Of a DNA stretch of 64,000 nt, positions 45,765-55,706 are shown piece after piece (position 1 is the first letter of the stretch; every line of letters begins with the position of its first letter). The notes under the pieces are model-generated. The model did not search any database and was not told the origin of the DNA. It saw nothing but the letters and a program-made list of their open reading frames with translations. The stretch is taken from NCBI RefSeq assembly GCF_017368475.1, contig NZ_JAFNJE010000008.1, forward strand, positions 1-64,000. The letters run 5' to 3'. Origin of the DNA: Alteromonas sp. 5E99-2. GTDB taxonomy: Bacteria > Pseudomonadota > Gammaproteobacteria > Enterobacterales > Alteromonadaceae. A program made the translations under genes and the position numbers.

Positions 45765-48700
45765 ACTTAACGCGGTTAGCCATTGATAACAACCGAGTGA
45801 CACTCGCACTATTTTTGTCGATTTTACTGTTTGGTTACCTTACCTTTTTAACTATGCCAAGGGCATATGATCCGGGGTTTATTATTCGCACCGCGAGAGT
45901 GGTTACCTATTTGCCTGGTGCAAGCCCTGAAAGAATAGAAGAATTGGTGTCATCGCAGATTGAAGACACGGTAAAAGACATTACCGAACTTGACTTTGTG
46001 GACAGTGAATCCAGAACGGGTATATCTATTGTTAATGTCAATATCAAAGAAAGTTACAAGCAAATGCGTCCAATTTGGGACGATTTACGGCGTAAAGTAG
46101 ACGACATTCAAGGGGATTTACCCGAAGGTGTTGTTGGCCCCTTTGTGAACGACGAATTCGGTGACGTGTATAACATTGTTTTAGCAATGACGGGAGAAGG
46201 CTTTTCGTACAGTGAAATGGAAGACATTGCCGATGATATAAAATCTGATTTGTTGCGCTTACCTGATGCAGCCAAAGTGGAAATATTCGGCGAACAAGAA
46301 GAACAGGTTTTTGTGGAGTATGAAAATGCGAGGTTGTCGGAATTAGGCATTTCACCAAATCAACTTGCTACGATTTTACAGTCTCGAAATATTGTTATAT
46401 CGGGCGGTGCATTTACCTTAGGGCAAGAGCGGATAGCACTAGAGCCCAGTGGCAATTTTGAACAAATTGAAGATATCGAAAAAACCATTATTCAGGCCAA
46501 TGGCCATTCTGTGTATTTAGGGGATATTGCTAAAATATCCACGAGTTATGTAGATCCTCCCTCGTCATTGGTGCACAGCAGTGGCGCACCGGCGATTGCG
46601 TTTGCTGTTTCTATGCGGGAAGGCGGAAACAACATCCGCCTTGGCGAACAGGTAACCCAAATCATTAAGCAATTTGAAAGTACTTACCCCTATGGAATTG
46701 ATTTTGACCTAGTGGCCTTTATACCTGATGAAGTAGACACGAAAGTTAAGAACTTTGTCAGTAATTTACTGCAAGCCATTGTGATCGTTACCCTAGTGAT
46801 GTTGTTAACACTAGGAATAAGAACGGGGTTAGTGGTAGCGACATTAATACCTACCACCATTTTGTTTGCGCTGATTGTTATGCGGTTTTTTGATATTGGG
46901 TTAGATCAAATATCACTGGCAGCACTGATTATTGCGCTGGGTATGCTGGTGGATAACGGCATTGTCATGTCTGAAAATACCCTAGTCAGAATGGAAAGTG
47001 GCGAAACCGCAATGGATGCAGCTATTGGTTCTGCGTCAGAAATGAAGTTACCTTTGTTTGTCGCATCAATGACCACTTCAGCAGCGTTTTTGCCCATTTA
47101 TTTGGCCGAGTCGAGTATTGGTGAATTTACCTCTTCATTATTTACCGTAGTCACAATCACATTATTGTGTTCATGGCTGATTTCCATGACCCTTATTCCT
47201 TTGTTGTGTATTCAGTTTTTACGTATTAAAAAGCACAACAAAGAGAGTTTAAATAACGGGTTTTATCGCATTTATGAAAAGACTTTGGCTTTTTGTTTAA
47301 AAGGTAAATTCATTACATTGATTGCTACCTTAGCTCTATTTGTTGGTGTGATGAGTTTGGCTAAATATTTACCCAATATTTTCTTTCCGCCTTCAGATAG
47401 GTTGTATTTTAAAGCGGAAATTAACCTGCCTACGGGAACCAGCATTGCAGAAACGCAAAGTACAGTTGCCAGTATTGAAGACTTTATTAAATCTGACCTT
47501 CAAATAAAGGGGGCTGATGCGTCAGGTATCACTAATTGGGTGAGTTACATCGGTAACGCAGGCCCCCGTTTTATTCTATCTCATCACCCTAAATCTGATG
47601 ACGACAATTACGCTTTGATTATCTTAAATGTCACTGATTTAGCTGTAATAGAACCCGCGATGCAAGCGCTGCAACACTTCGCGTTTACCCATCACCCTGA
47701 TTTAGATTTAACTCTGAGGAAAATTGAAACAGGGCCTGCGGTAGAAAACCCAGTGGAAGTTAGATTAATGGGCAAGGATAAAGAGCAGTTGTTTGCATTG
47801 GTGGATGAGCTTAAGCGCACTATGATTGAAATTGGCGGCTTGTCGAACATTTCAGACGACTGGGGACAAAGAATTAAAAAGCTAGAAATTCAAATAGACC
47901 AAGCACGAGCACTGCGAGCGGGAATTTCTAGCCAAGACATTGCTATTTCACTTCAAGCTAGCCTGAGCGGAATGGAATTAACCGAATTTAGGCAAGACGA
48001 AGACATTATTCCCGTTATTTTACGCTCTAGCGTAGCAAATGAGTCGCAGATAACTAAGCTTGAGTCTTTGTCTGTATATGCGCAATCCACTGGTAAGTCG
48101 GTGCCTTTGCAACAAGTGGCTGACGTTAATTTAGTGTGGGATGAAGCGAAAATATTACGCCGAGATGGACTAAAAACAGTCACTGTTGGCGCCCAGCTTC
48201 AAGGCGATGCGAATGCCGCAGAAAAGTTTGCAGAATTATTGCCTTGGCTTGATAGTTTAGAAAAACGCTACGGTGGCAGAATTCGCTACGAACTCGGCGG
48301 GGAAAGTGAAAGCTCGGGAGACGCCAACCAATCGATTAAAGAAAAGCTAGGGATTGCCGGACTCATTATTCTGGTGTTATTGGTGGGGCAGTTCAATTCG
48401 TTTCGCAAGGCCAGTATTGTGCTATTTACTATACCTTTGGGCTTGATTGGCGTGATTTTAGGTTTGTTGTTGGCGAAGTCTTATTTTGGTTTTATGACTT
48501 TTTTGGGTGTTATTTCTTTGGCAGGTATTGTGATCAACAATGCCATAGTGCTGTTAGAACGCATTGAGTTGGAATTAAAATTAGGTGTTAGTCATGGCAA
48601 GGCCATTGTTCAAGCATCTAAGCAGCGAGCTCGGCCTATTTTATTGACCACGGCGACCACAGTGCTAGGAATTTTACCCTTGTATATTGGTGGTGGTGCT

Positions 48701-48811
48701 ATGTGGGAGCCGATGGCAATAGCCATAATGGCGGGTTTACTGTTTTCTACCTTGATGACCCTTTATGTAATCCCTGTGCTATACGCTATTTTGTTTAGAG
48801 TGCGTGTATAG
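45761..48811 (+). CDS. RND-family efflux pump permease
   Basis: 1016-residue inner-membrane proton antiporter of the AcrB/HAE type with 12 predicted helices and two large periplasmic loops. Opening NRVTLALFLSILLFGYLTF; helix 4 carries GMLVDNGIVMSEN, where AcrB has two Asp (VDD), so one proton-relay Asp is Asn here, a pattern seen in several uncharacterised RND subfamilies. The second half mirrors the first (ISLAGIVINNAIVLLERIE). The substrate is unknown. It converges with alr, leaving one base between the stops. Confidence 0.93.
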   Translation: MNLTRLAIDNNRVTLALFLSILLFGYLTFLTMPRAYDPGFIIRTARVVTYLPGASPERIEELVSSQIEDTVKDITELDFVDSESRTGISIVNVNIKESYKQMRPIWDDLRRKVDDIQGDLPEGVVGPFVNDEFGDVYNIVLAMTGEGFSYSEMEDIADDIKSDLLRLPDAAKVEIFGEQEEQVFVEYENARLSELGISPNQLATILQSRNIVISGGAFTLGQERIALEPSGNFEQIEDIEKTIIQANGHSVYLGDIAKISTSYVDPPSSLVHSSGAPAIAFAVSMREGGNNIRLGEQVTQIIKQFESTYPYGIDFDLVAFIPDEVDTKVKNFVSNLLQAIVIVTLVMLLTLGIRTGLVVATLIPTTILFALIVMRFFDIGLDQISLAALIIALGMLVDNGIVMSENTLVRMESGETAMDAAIGSASEMKLPLFVASMTTSAAFLPIYLAESSIGEFTSSLFTVVTITLLCSWLISMTLIPLLCIQFLRIKKHNKESLNNGFYRIYEKTLAFCLKGKFITLIATLALFVGVMSLAKYLPNIFFPPSDRLYFKAEINLPTGTSIAETQSTVASIEDFIKSDLQIKGADASGITNWVSYIGNAGPRFILSHHPKSDDDNYALIILNVTDLAVIEPAMQALQHFAFTHHPDLDLTLRKIETGPAVENPVEVRLMGKDKEQLFALVDELKRTMIEIGGLSNISDDWGQRIKKLEIQIDQARALRAGISSQDIAISLQASLSGMELTEFRQDEDIIPVILRSSVANESQITKLESLSVYAQSTGKSVPLQQVADVNLVWDEAKILRRDGLKTVTVGAQLQGDANAAEKFAELLPWLDSLEKRYGGRIRYELGGESESSGDANQSIKEKLGIAGLIILVLLVGQFNSFRKASIVLFTIPLGLIGVILGLLLAKSYFGFMTFLGVISLAGIVINNAIVLLERIELELKLGVSHGKAIVQASKQRARPILLTTATTVLGILPLYIGGGAMWEPMAIAIMAGLLFSTLMTLYVIPVLYAILFRVRV

Positions 48812-48812
48812 G

Positions 48813-49889
48813 TTATTTATACACGCGAGGCACTCGGCTACTGATACGAGTTACTAATTCATATCCAATAGTGCCACAGTGGTCTGCTACGTCTTCTACA
48901 GGAAGATTATTTCCCCATAGCTCAACTTCGGTATTGAGATCCACATCTTCACAGTCGGTCACGTCAATACTGATCATATCCATAGAAACTTTGCCTACAA
49001 CATGGGCTATCTTCCCATTTACCCAAACTGGCGCGCCATTACTTCCGTGTCTGGGGTAACCATCCGCATAGCCTATTCCTATCGTTGCAATGGTACTTGT
49101 TCTTTTGGCTACCCAAGTTCCACCATAACCCACTTGGGCGCCAGTTGGAATTTCTCGAATTGCCAATACTGGCGCAATCAGTTTCATTACCGGCTTTAGT
49201 TCTGCGGGACGCATGGAATATTGACTTGCCGATACGCCGTATAAACATATACCGGCTCGATTCCATGCCACATGGCTACTAGGCCATTGCAAAATTGCGG
49301 GTGAATTGGCTAAGCTGGCATCGCACTTTAATCGGCGTTGCACTTGTTGAAATAAAGCCAATTGGTCAGCGATGTCGTCAGGTTTTTCGCTGTCAGCACT
49401 GCTAAAGTGACCGCATAACACCACAGGTGTTGGAGAGTGTTTACTTGCTGTATTCCATGCTTTATCTATTTGCTGATGGTTAAAACCGAGTCTGTGCATG
49501 CCGATATCCAATTTTAGCCAGCAGGAAGGACGAGATTCAGCAGGTACACGACAATATATGTCCAGTTGTTCTTGGCAGTGTATCACTGGAATAAGGTGCT
49601 CTTTACTGCAGACTTCAAACGCCTCTGTTGTATATACGCCTTCTAAAATGACCACAGGCGTTGCAACCTCTGAAGCTCTTAATTTTAATGCTTCTTCAAT
49701 AAGAGCAACGGCAAAAAAGTGACAGTGTTGCTGAAGGGTTTTTGCCGCAAAAACATCACCATGACCATATGCGTCTGCTTTGATCACAGGCATTAAGGCT
49801 CCCGCTTGTAAGCGAGTTTGTAAGTAATGGAAATTGTGCAGTAGGTTTTTACCTAGTATTTCTGCACGAGTCGAGCGATAGTGCTTCAG
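48813..49889 (-). CDS. alr: Alanine racemase, probable CTG start
   Basis: 358 residues if started at CTG 49889. Converts L- to D-alanine for peptidoglycan. PLP lysine in MPVIKADAYGHG, catalytic Tyr in VGYGGTW, and the C-terminal domain (SMDMISIDVT, LWGNNLPVEDVADHCGTIGYE). The first in-frame ATG, at 49793, lies only four residues before the PLP Lys and would delete a conserved N-terminal strand and helix. The upstream frame encodes that segment (STRAEILGKNLLHNFHYLQ). The only upstream candidates are CTG 49889 (AAGAG 9 bases before) or a rare ATT at 49898. A stop lies just beyond. Confidence 0.88.
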   Translation of the reverse strand: MKHYRSTRAEILGKNLLHNFHYLQTRLQAGALMPVIKADAYGHGDVFAAKTLQQHCHFFAVALIEEALKLRASEVATPVVILEGVYTTEAFEVCSKEHLIPVIHCQEQLDIYCRVPAESRPSCWLKLDIGMHRLGFNHQQIDKAWNTASKHSPTPVVLCGHFSSADSEKPDDIADQLALFQQVQRRLKCDASLANSPAILQWPSSHVAWNRAGICLYGVSASQYSMRPAELKPVMKLIAPVLAIREIPTGAQVGYGGTWVAKRTSTIATIGIGYADGYPRHGSNGAPVWVNGKIAHVVGKVSMDMISIDVTDCEDVDLNTEVELWGNNLPVEDVADHCGTIGYELVTRISSRVPRVYK

Positions 49890-50046
49890 CGTTCTAATCT
49901 CTTTTTGATTTATTCAATAATATATTATCACAAGTTCAAGGCGGTAGAATGGGTACGTCTGTTCTTGTTTATCTTAGTGAGGTCATATAGATTAACAACT
50001 TGCTCTTATACCGCAGTAATTCAGATTTCATCAAGAGGAATGATTA

Positions 50047-51222
50047 ATGAAGAGAGAAGACCGTATCCCCCGTTGCGCAAATAACGACCATACAAATGAA
50101 ATGGCGACAAAGCGCAGGGAATTTCTTCAAGAGAAAACAGGAAGTGATCTGAAATATACGGGAGATTACACGGTCGACCCAAGTGTACTTCCGGGTAATG
50201 TAGAGAACTTTATTGGTATTGTACAAATGCCCGTGGGTATTGCCGGCCCTATACAAATTAACGGCGAACATGCGCAAGGCTTGTTTTATGTGCCTTTAGC
50301 TACAACGGAAGGAACCTTAGTTGCCAGTTATAGCAGAGGTATGCGGGTTATCAATGAATGCGGTGGGGTAAAGACTACTGTTGTTGAGGGTTTTATGCAG
50401 CGCGCTCCAGCCTTTATCTTCGCTGATGCAAGAGAAGCGCGAGATTTTGGTCAGTGGGTCACTGATAATTTTGACAGTATTAAAGCAGCAGCGGAAACGA
50501 CCACAAGTGTTGGGCAGCTAGAGCACATTCATCAGTGGTCTGTATCAAAAATGCGTTATTTGCGTTTTAACTACACTACAGGTGATGCCGCGGGGCAAAA
50601 TATGGTAGGTAAAGCCACCCTTGTTGCTTGTGAATGGATTAAGGCGAACTACCCTGTAGAGTGCGAATATTTGCTCTCTGGGAATATGGATACCGATAAA
50701 AAACACTCTCACCTAAATATGCTGCATTCTCGTGGTAAACGAGTAGTGGCAGAAATTGTTCTGAAAAAAGACGTATTGGCTAAGATAATGAAAGTCGATA
50801 CGAAAATGTTGGCTCAAGCTACGACCTTAGCAAATACAGGTGCCTTAATGGCGGGGGCGGCTTATAACGGTCCCCATTCAGCAAATGGTATTGCGTCTTT
50901 ATTTATTGCCACAGGGCAAGATGAAGCAAATGTGGTAGAGTCTCATGCAGGGCTGTTATCCCACGAGCTATTACCTAATGGTGACTTTTACTTAGCGGTG
51001 ACTTTACCTTCGCTTATTGTTGCAACCTACGGTGGTGGCACAGCGTTACCGACACAAAAAGAATGCTTAGAAATGTTAGGTTGTTACGGCAAAGGTAAAG
51101 TAAACAAGTTTGCTGAAATTGTAGCGGCGACGGTACTTGCGGGTGATATATCTTTGGCCTGCGCAATTATTGCAGGTCATTGGGTTAGCAGCCACGACAA
51201 AATGGGACGCAACCGTACTTAA
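50047..51222 (+). CDS. HMG-CoA reductase (class I-like)
   Basis: 391 residues. Reduces HMG-CoA to mevalonate with NAD(P)H. All four catalytic residues can be placed: Glu88 (ATTEGTLVAS), a Lys at 218/219 (SGNMDTDKK), Asp292 (ATGQDEAN) and His383 (AGHWVSSHD, matching the AGHLVKSH of class I). GAGGA precedes the ATG. Gammaproteobacteria normally make isoprenoids by the MEP route. No mevalonate kinase or decarboxylase gene is in the window, so its role is unclear. Related orphan genes occur in Vibrio and its relatives. It is followed by an NhaC antiporter gene. Confidence 0.92.
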   Translation: MKREDRIPRCANNDHTNEMATKRREFLQEKTGSDLKYTGDYTVDPSVLPGNVENFIGIVQMPVGIAGPIQINGEHAQGLFYVPLATTEGTLVASYSRGMRVINECGGVKTTVVEGFMQRAPAFIFADAREARDFGQWVTDNFDSIKAAAETTTSVGQLEHIHQWSVSKMRYLRFNYTTGDAAGQNMVGKATLVACEWIKANYPVECEYLLSGNMDTDKKHSHLNMLHSRGKRVVAEIVLKKDVLAKIMKVDTKMLAQATTLANTGALMAGAAYNGPHSANGIASLFIATGQDEANVVESHAGLLSHELLPNGDFYLAVTLPSLIVATYGGGTALPTQKECLEMLGCYGKGKVNKFAEIVAATVLAGDISLACAIIAGHWVSSHDKMGRNRT

Positions 51223-51244
51223 CGGTATGTGTGAATTTCTTTTC

Positions 51245-51264
51245 GCCTCGTTGCCTGACGAGGC
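51245..51264 (+). terminator. Hairpin between HMG-CoA reductase and nhaC genes
   Basis: GCCTCGT (51245-51251) and ACGAGGC (51258-51264) form a perfect 7-bp stem, but no T run follows. It may be a weak terminator or an mRNA-stability element 18 bases before the antiporter start. Confidence 0.4.
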
Positions 51265-51282
51265 ATTTACTAAGATGTAGAT

Positions 51283-52665
51283 ATGACTTGGACCACGGTT
51301 TTACCCCCTTTAATCGCAATTATGTTCGTGCTTTGGAAAAAAGAAGTGGTTTCGGCTTTGTTCATTGCATTGCTTTCATCGGAACTGCTACTTGTTATCA
51401 AAGGTGAACAGCCGCTGTTGATGACAGTTATAAATGCAATTGAGCGTATTGTTTCGGTAGCGTCTTCTGCTGGTAATGCGCGAATTCTACTTTTTAGTCT
51501 GGGGATTGGTGCGGTACTTGCGTTTATTCGTGATTCAGGCGGTGTTACAGCAACGGTTAATAAGTTAATTAATTCTGGCGCGGCGAGCACGCCTCGACGA
51601 GCAGGGGCGTTGACGATGGGAACGGGTATTGCCGTTTTTGTAGAATCGAATTTAAGTGTGTTGACTGCGGGTATTTTGTCTCGCGGTTTATTTGACCGTT
51701 TTTCTATGAGTCGAGCAAGACTGGCGTATCTTATTGACAGTACGTCTGCGCCAGTGTGCATACTTATTTTGCTTAACGGTTGGGGGGCTTATATTTTAGC
51801 TTTATTGTCGGGATACGAGCTAGAACAAAGCGCTGCATCAGTGTTATGGAGCTCAACTGCTTTTAACTTTTACGCAATACTTACACTGGTTGTAGCTGGA
51901 TATACGGTTTTCTCTGGCAAGGTTTACGGACCAATGAAGCAAAGTGAAGCAGAGATGCAAAAGCAAACATCAGCGTCTAGTGAAGAAAGTGAAGCTGTGG
52001 TTGTGGCAACAAAGTCCCGTTTTATGTTGTTACCTCTAGCCACATTGGTTTTCAGTATGGTGGGCTTCATGCTTTGGACTGGCAATGGTGTGCTTTCCGA
52101 AGGTAGCGGCTCTAAATCTGTTCTATATGCGACGGTATTGAGCCTTTTTGTGTGCTTCGTTTTGTCTGTGAGTCACAAAACATACTCTACTCAAGAATTT
52201 GTTTCTTTATCCTTTAAGGGAATTGGAGAACTTGTCCCCTTGGTAACCATTGTTTTATTGTCTTTGTGTTTAGGTGCTAGCTTAAAAGAACTCGGTACAG
52301 GGGTGTATGTGTCGGGTGTAGTGGGTAGCCATATTCCCGTGTTTGCTATTGCGCCGGTTTTGTTTCTAACTGGTGCGTTTATTTCTTTCACAACAGGTAC
52401 CTCGTGGGGCACCTTTGCCATATTAATTCCTATCGCTGTTCCTTTAATACAAACAACAGGTTTACCACCCGCATTTTTAGTAGGCGCTGTATTGGGCGGA
52501 GGTATTTTTGGTGACCATTGTTCGCCCATTTCAGATACAACGGCGGTGTCGGCGTTAGCGTCTGGGTGTGACTTATTGGAGCACGTGAAAACTCAAATGC
52601 CTTATGCATTATCAGTTGGTGGCGTTACCGTGGTTTTATACGCTATATTCGGTTTGATGCTATAG
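51283..52665 (+). CDS. NhaC-family Na+/H+ antiporter
   Basis: 460-residue inner-membrane protein with about 11 predicted helices. The NhaC signature near the C-terminus (GGGIFGDHCSPISDTTAVSALASGCDLLEHV) is clear, as is FTTGTSWGTFAILIP. It exports Na+ in exchange for protons, or moves a related substrate such as malate/lactate. Within 60 bases of the HMG-CoA reductase gene. Confidence 0.88.
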   Translation: MTWTTVLPPLIAIMFVLWKKEVVSALFIALLSSELLLVIKGEQPLLMTVINAIERIVSVASSAGNARILLFSLGIGAVLAFIRDSGGVTATVNKLINSGAASTPRRAGALTMGTGIAVFVESNLSVLTAGILSRGLFDRFSMSRARLAYLIDSTSAPVCILILLNGWGAYILALLSGYELEQSAASVLWSSTAFNFYAILTLVVAGYTVFSGKVYGPMKQSEAEMQKQTSASSEESEAVVVATKSRFMLLPLATLVFSMVGFMLWTGNGVLSEGSGSKSVLYATVLSLFVCFVLSVSHKTYSTQEFVSLSFKGIGELVPLVTIVLLSLCLGASLKELGTGVYVSGVVGSHIPVFAIAPVLFLTGAFISFTTGTSWGTFAILIPIAVPLIQTTGLPPAFLVGAVLGGGIFGDHCSPISDTTAVSALASGCDLLEHVKTQMPYALSVGGVTVVLYAIFGLML

Positions 52666-52722
52666 CGGTTTTCGGCTACTATCCGCGTTCATTTTATAGG
52701 TAGGCAAAGTAGATATTTATCT

Positions 52723-53821
52723 ATGTTCGAAGTAAACACAATAAACGCAACCTTGGTTGACATTCGAGAGCGCACAGATGCGCTTCGGGGGTATCTTTGA
52801 CTATGCTGCAAAAGCAGAGCAGTTAGAAGAAGTTAGTCGAGAGTTAGAAAGTCCAGAGGTCTGGAACGATCCCGCGCGAGCACAAGCTTTAGGCAAAGAA
52901 AAAGTTAAGTTAGAACAGATTGTCGACACAGTTAACACCCTAGATCAAGGTGTGGAAGATGTCGAAGGTCTAGTAGAGCTTGCAGTAGAAGCTGAAGATG
53001 AAGAAACATTTCAAGAAGCCGAATCAGAATTAAGTGAACTGGTTAAGCAATTAGAAGGTTTGGAATTCAGAAGAATGTTCTCTGGTGCAAATGATGCATC
53101 GGATTGTTACTTAGATATTCAATCGGGTTCTGGTGGAACCGAGGCCCAAGATTGGGCCAATATGCTTCTTCGTATGTATTTGCGTTGGGGAGAAGCCCAT
53201 GGTTTTAAAACAGACCTTATTGAAGTCTCTGACGGGGATGTAGCAGGCATAAAAAGTGCGACAATTCGCTTTCAAGGCGAATACGCATTTGGTTGGTTAC
53301 GCACAGAAACGGGCGTACATCGCTTAGTTAGAAAGTCGCCTTTCGACTCTGGCAGCCGCAGGCATACCTCTTTTGCATCGGCGTTTATTTATCCTGAAAT
53401 TGATGATGATATTGATATCGACATCAACCCAGCGGATTTACGTATTGATACGTACCGAGCATCCGGTGCAGGTGGTCAGCACGTTAACCGAACTGATTCG
53501 GCGGTGCGGATTACCCATTTGCCTACCAATATTGTTGTGCAGTGTCAAAATGATCGATCGCAACATAAGAATAAAGACCAGGCGTTTAAACAGCTTAAAG
53601 CTAAGTTGTACGAATACGAATTACAAAAGCAAAATGCCGAGAAACAGGCCCTTGAAGACACTAAGTCTGACATAGGCTGGGGCAGTCAAATTCGCTCTTA
53701 CGTATTGGATGACTCGCGCATAAAAGATTTGCGGACGAGTGTTGAAACTAGAAATACACAGGCCGTACTTGACGGCGATTTAGATAAGTTTATTGAAGCC
53801 AGCTTGAAGTCTGGCTTGTAA
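52723..53821 (+). CDS. prfB: Peptide chain release factor 2 (frameshifted gene)
   Basis: RF2 recognises UGA and UAA stops. The gene is split by the classic +1 frameshift: 52723-52797 encodes [19 protein letters not shown]...GYL, then in-frame TGA at 52798-52800, and reading resumes at GAC 52799. Joined length is 365 residues, equal to E. coli RF2. SPFDSG (stop-codon recognition) and GAGGQHVN (peptidyl hydrolysis) are present. lysS follows after 15 bases, as in E. coli. Confidence 0.97.
52786..52801 (+). promoter_or_regulatory. prfB +1 programmed frameshift site
   Basis: The Shine-Dalgarno-like CGGGGGT (52786-52792) lies 2 bases before CTT TGA C (52795-52801), the same layout as in E. coli. 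Low RF2 makes the ribosome pause at TGA and slip forward, so RF2 controls its own level. Confidence 0.97.
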
Positions 53822-53836
53822 CGGGAAAATCAGAGA

Positions 53837-55381
53837 ATGACTCAACAAACTCAAGATGAAAATAAGTTAATTGCCGAGCGTCGTTCGAAGCTAGATGCAA
53901 TTCGAGAAAATTGTCGTGCGAATGGTTTTCCAAATCATTTTCGCCGCGAAAACTATGCGCAAGAATTACAAGACGCATTAGGTGAATTTGACAAAGAAGC
54001 GCTGGCTGAAAAAGCGGAAACAGCCAGTATTGCTGGACGTATTATGGCAAAGCGTGGCCCTTTCTTGTTACTGCAGGATATGACCGGCCGTATTCAAGCT
54101 TATGCAAGTAAAGATGTACAAAAAGACCTTAAAGCAAAATACGGTGCCTTGGATATTGGTGACATTATTGGTGTCTCTGGCGTAGTGCACAAATCCGGTA
54201 AAGGTGATTTGTATGTCGACATGCAAGAGTACGTATTGCTGACTAAATCTTTGCGTCCGTTACCAGAAAAATTCCATGGTTTGGCGGACCAAGAAACTAA
54301 ATATCGTCAACGTTATGTGGATTTGATCACCAACGAGAACAGCCGTAAGAACTTCAAAATACGCAGCCAGATCGTTAATGGTATTCGTAATTATTTGGCT
54401 TCTCGCGACTTTATGGAAGTTGAAACACCAATGCTGCAAGTGATCCCAGGTGGAGCAACGGCAAAACCATTTGAAACTCATCACAATGCGCTAGATATTG
54501 ATATGTATTTGCGTATTGCGCCTGAGCTATATTTGAAACGTTTGGTTGTTGGCGGCTTTGAGCGCGTGTTTGAAATTAATCGAAACTTTAGAAATGAAGG
54601 GCTTTCTACTCGTCATAATCCTGAGTTTACTATGCTTGAGTTTTACCAAGCTTATGCCGATTACCGCGACTTGATGGATTTGACTGAAGATATGTTACGC
54701 ACCTTAGCGAACGATATTTTAGGTACCACCAAAGTAGTGAACACCATCAAAGATGTTAACGGTGAAGTGACAAGCGAATTACACTTTGATTTTGGCAAGC
54801 CATTTGAACGTTTATCTATGGGCGACGCTATTCTTAAATATTGGCCAGAAGCAAACGAAGCGGCGATCCGCGATCCCGAAGCGCATCTGGACGAGTTAAA
54901 AGCAATGGCTAAAACCCTGCACATTAAAGAGCCTGAAGTTGATGGTGTTTGGGGCGCGGGTAAATATTTATGTGAAATTTTCGAAGCGACAGCGGAAGAA
55001 AAATTAGAACAGCCTACCTTTATTACCGAATACCCATGGGAGGTTTCTCCTCTTGCTCGTCGTAATGATGAAAACGGGTTTATTACCGACAGGTTTGAGT
55101 TTTTTGTTGGTGGTCGTGAACTTGCCAATGGCTTTAGCGAGTTAAATGATGCTGAAGATCAAGCTGCTCGTTTTAAAAAGCAAGTGGAAGAGAAAGACGC
55201 TGGCGACGACGAAGCAATGCATTTCGATGACGATTATATTCGTGCATTAGAATATGGTTTACCTCCAACTGCTGGGGAAGGCATTGGTATTGACCGTTTG
55301 GCCATGTTGTTTACTGATAGCCCAACTATAAAAGACGTTATTTTATTCCCTCACATGCGCCCTGTGGATAGTGCGGAATAA
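53837..55381 (+). CDS. lysS: Lysyl-tRNA synthetase (class II)
   Basis: 514 residues, near the 505 of E. coli LysS. An N-terminal OB-fold anticodon domain (about 60-150, [20 protein letters not shown]) is followed by a class II catalytic core: motif 1 ([10 protein letters not shown]), motif 2 ([20 protein letters not shown]), motif 3 ([14 protein letters not shown]). Co-transcribed with prfB; ends at a strong terminator. Confidence 0.98.
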   Translation: MTQQTQDENKLIAERRSKLDAIRENCRANGFPNHFRRENYAQELQDALGEFDKEALAEKAETASIAGRIMAKRGPFLLLQDMTGRIQAYASKDVQKDLKAKYGALDIGDIIGVSGVVHKSGKGDLYVDMQEYVLLTKSLRPLPEKFHGLADQETKYRQRYVDLITNENSRKNFKIRSQIVNGIRNYLASRDFMEVETPMLQVIPGGATAKPFETHHNALDIDMYLRIAPELYLKRLVVGGFERVFEINRNFRNEGLSTRHNPEFTMLEFYQAYADYRDLMDLTEDMLRTLANDILGTTKVVNTIKDVNGEVTSELHFDFGKPFERLSMGDAILKYWPEANEAAIRDPEAHLDELKAMAKTLHIKEPEVDGVWGAGKYLCEIFEATAEEKLEQPTFITEYPWEVSPLARRNDENGFITDRFEFFVGGRELANGFSELNDAEDQAARFKKQVEEKDAGDDEAMHFDDDYIRALEYGLPPTAGEGIGIDRLAMLFTDSPTIKDVILFPHMRPVDSAE

Positions 55382-55429
55382 TCTAAAAAGTAGAAAACGT
55401 GTCTAAACCAGTAGAAGGTTTTCATTATT

Positions 55430-55458
55430 AAGGGATAACAATGTTATCCCTTTTTTTG
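55430..55458 (+). terminator. prfB-lysS terminator
   Basis: AAGGGATAAC (55430-55439) and GTTATCCCTT (55443-55452) form a perfect 10-bp stem with a 3-base loop and a run of seven or more T. Confidence 0.93.
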
Positions 55459-55706
55459 TGAATTAAAATCGGCTATTTTCTTTATTTAGGTAATACGAAA
55501 ACCTTGAAAAGTGGTGGTATTAAACTAAGGCTATTGTTCTTTTAAGCGACTTTTCCTATGAGCGAAGCTGCTTTAAGGGTGACATTGATTTCAATAAATA
55601 ATCAGTGAATCATAGATTATAAGTGGTAGCATATACCGTTGTTGTCAACAAACGACGAATACCCCAACTTCTAATGTGTATGCTTATTTACGGATAGTGT
55701 AATTTG
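55459..55706. other. Intergenic region before the acyltransferase gene
   Basis: AT-rich, with no gene, repeat or clear promoter that I can support. Confidence 0.4.

Noticed and set aside
48813-49793. alr starting at ATG 49793
   Set aside because: It would begin four residues before the PLP lysine and lack the conserved N-terminal segment encoded just upstream.
52757-53821. RF2 as an intact gene starting at 52757
   Set aside because: That start lies in the shifted frame; the real N-terminus is in the other frame from ATG 52723, joined by the frameshift.
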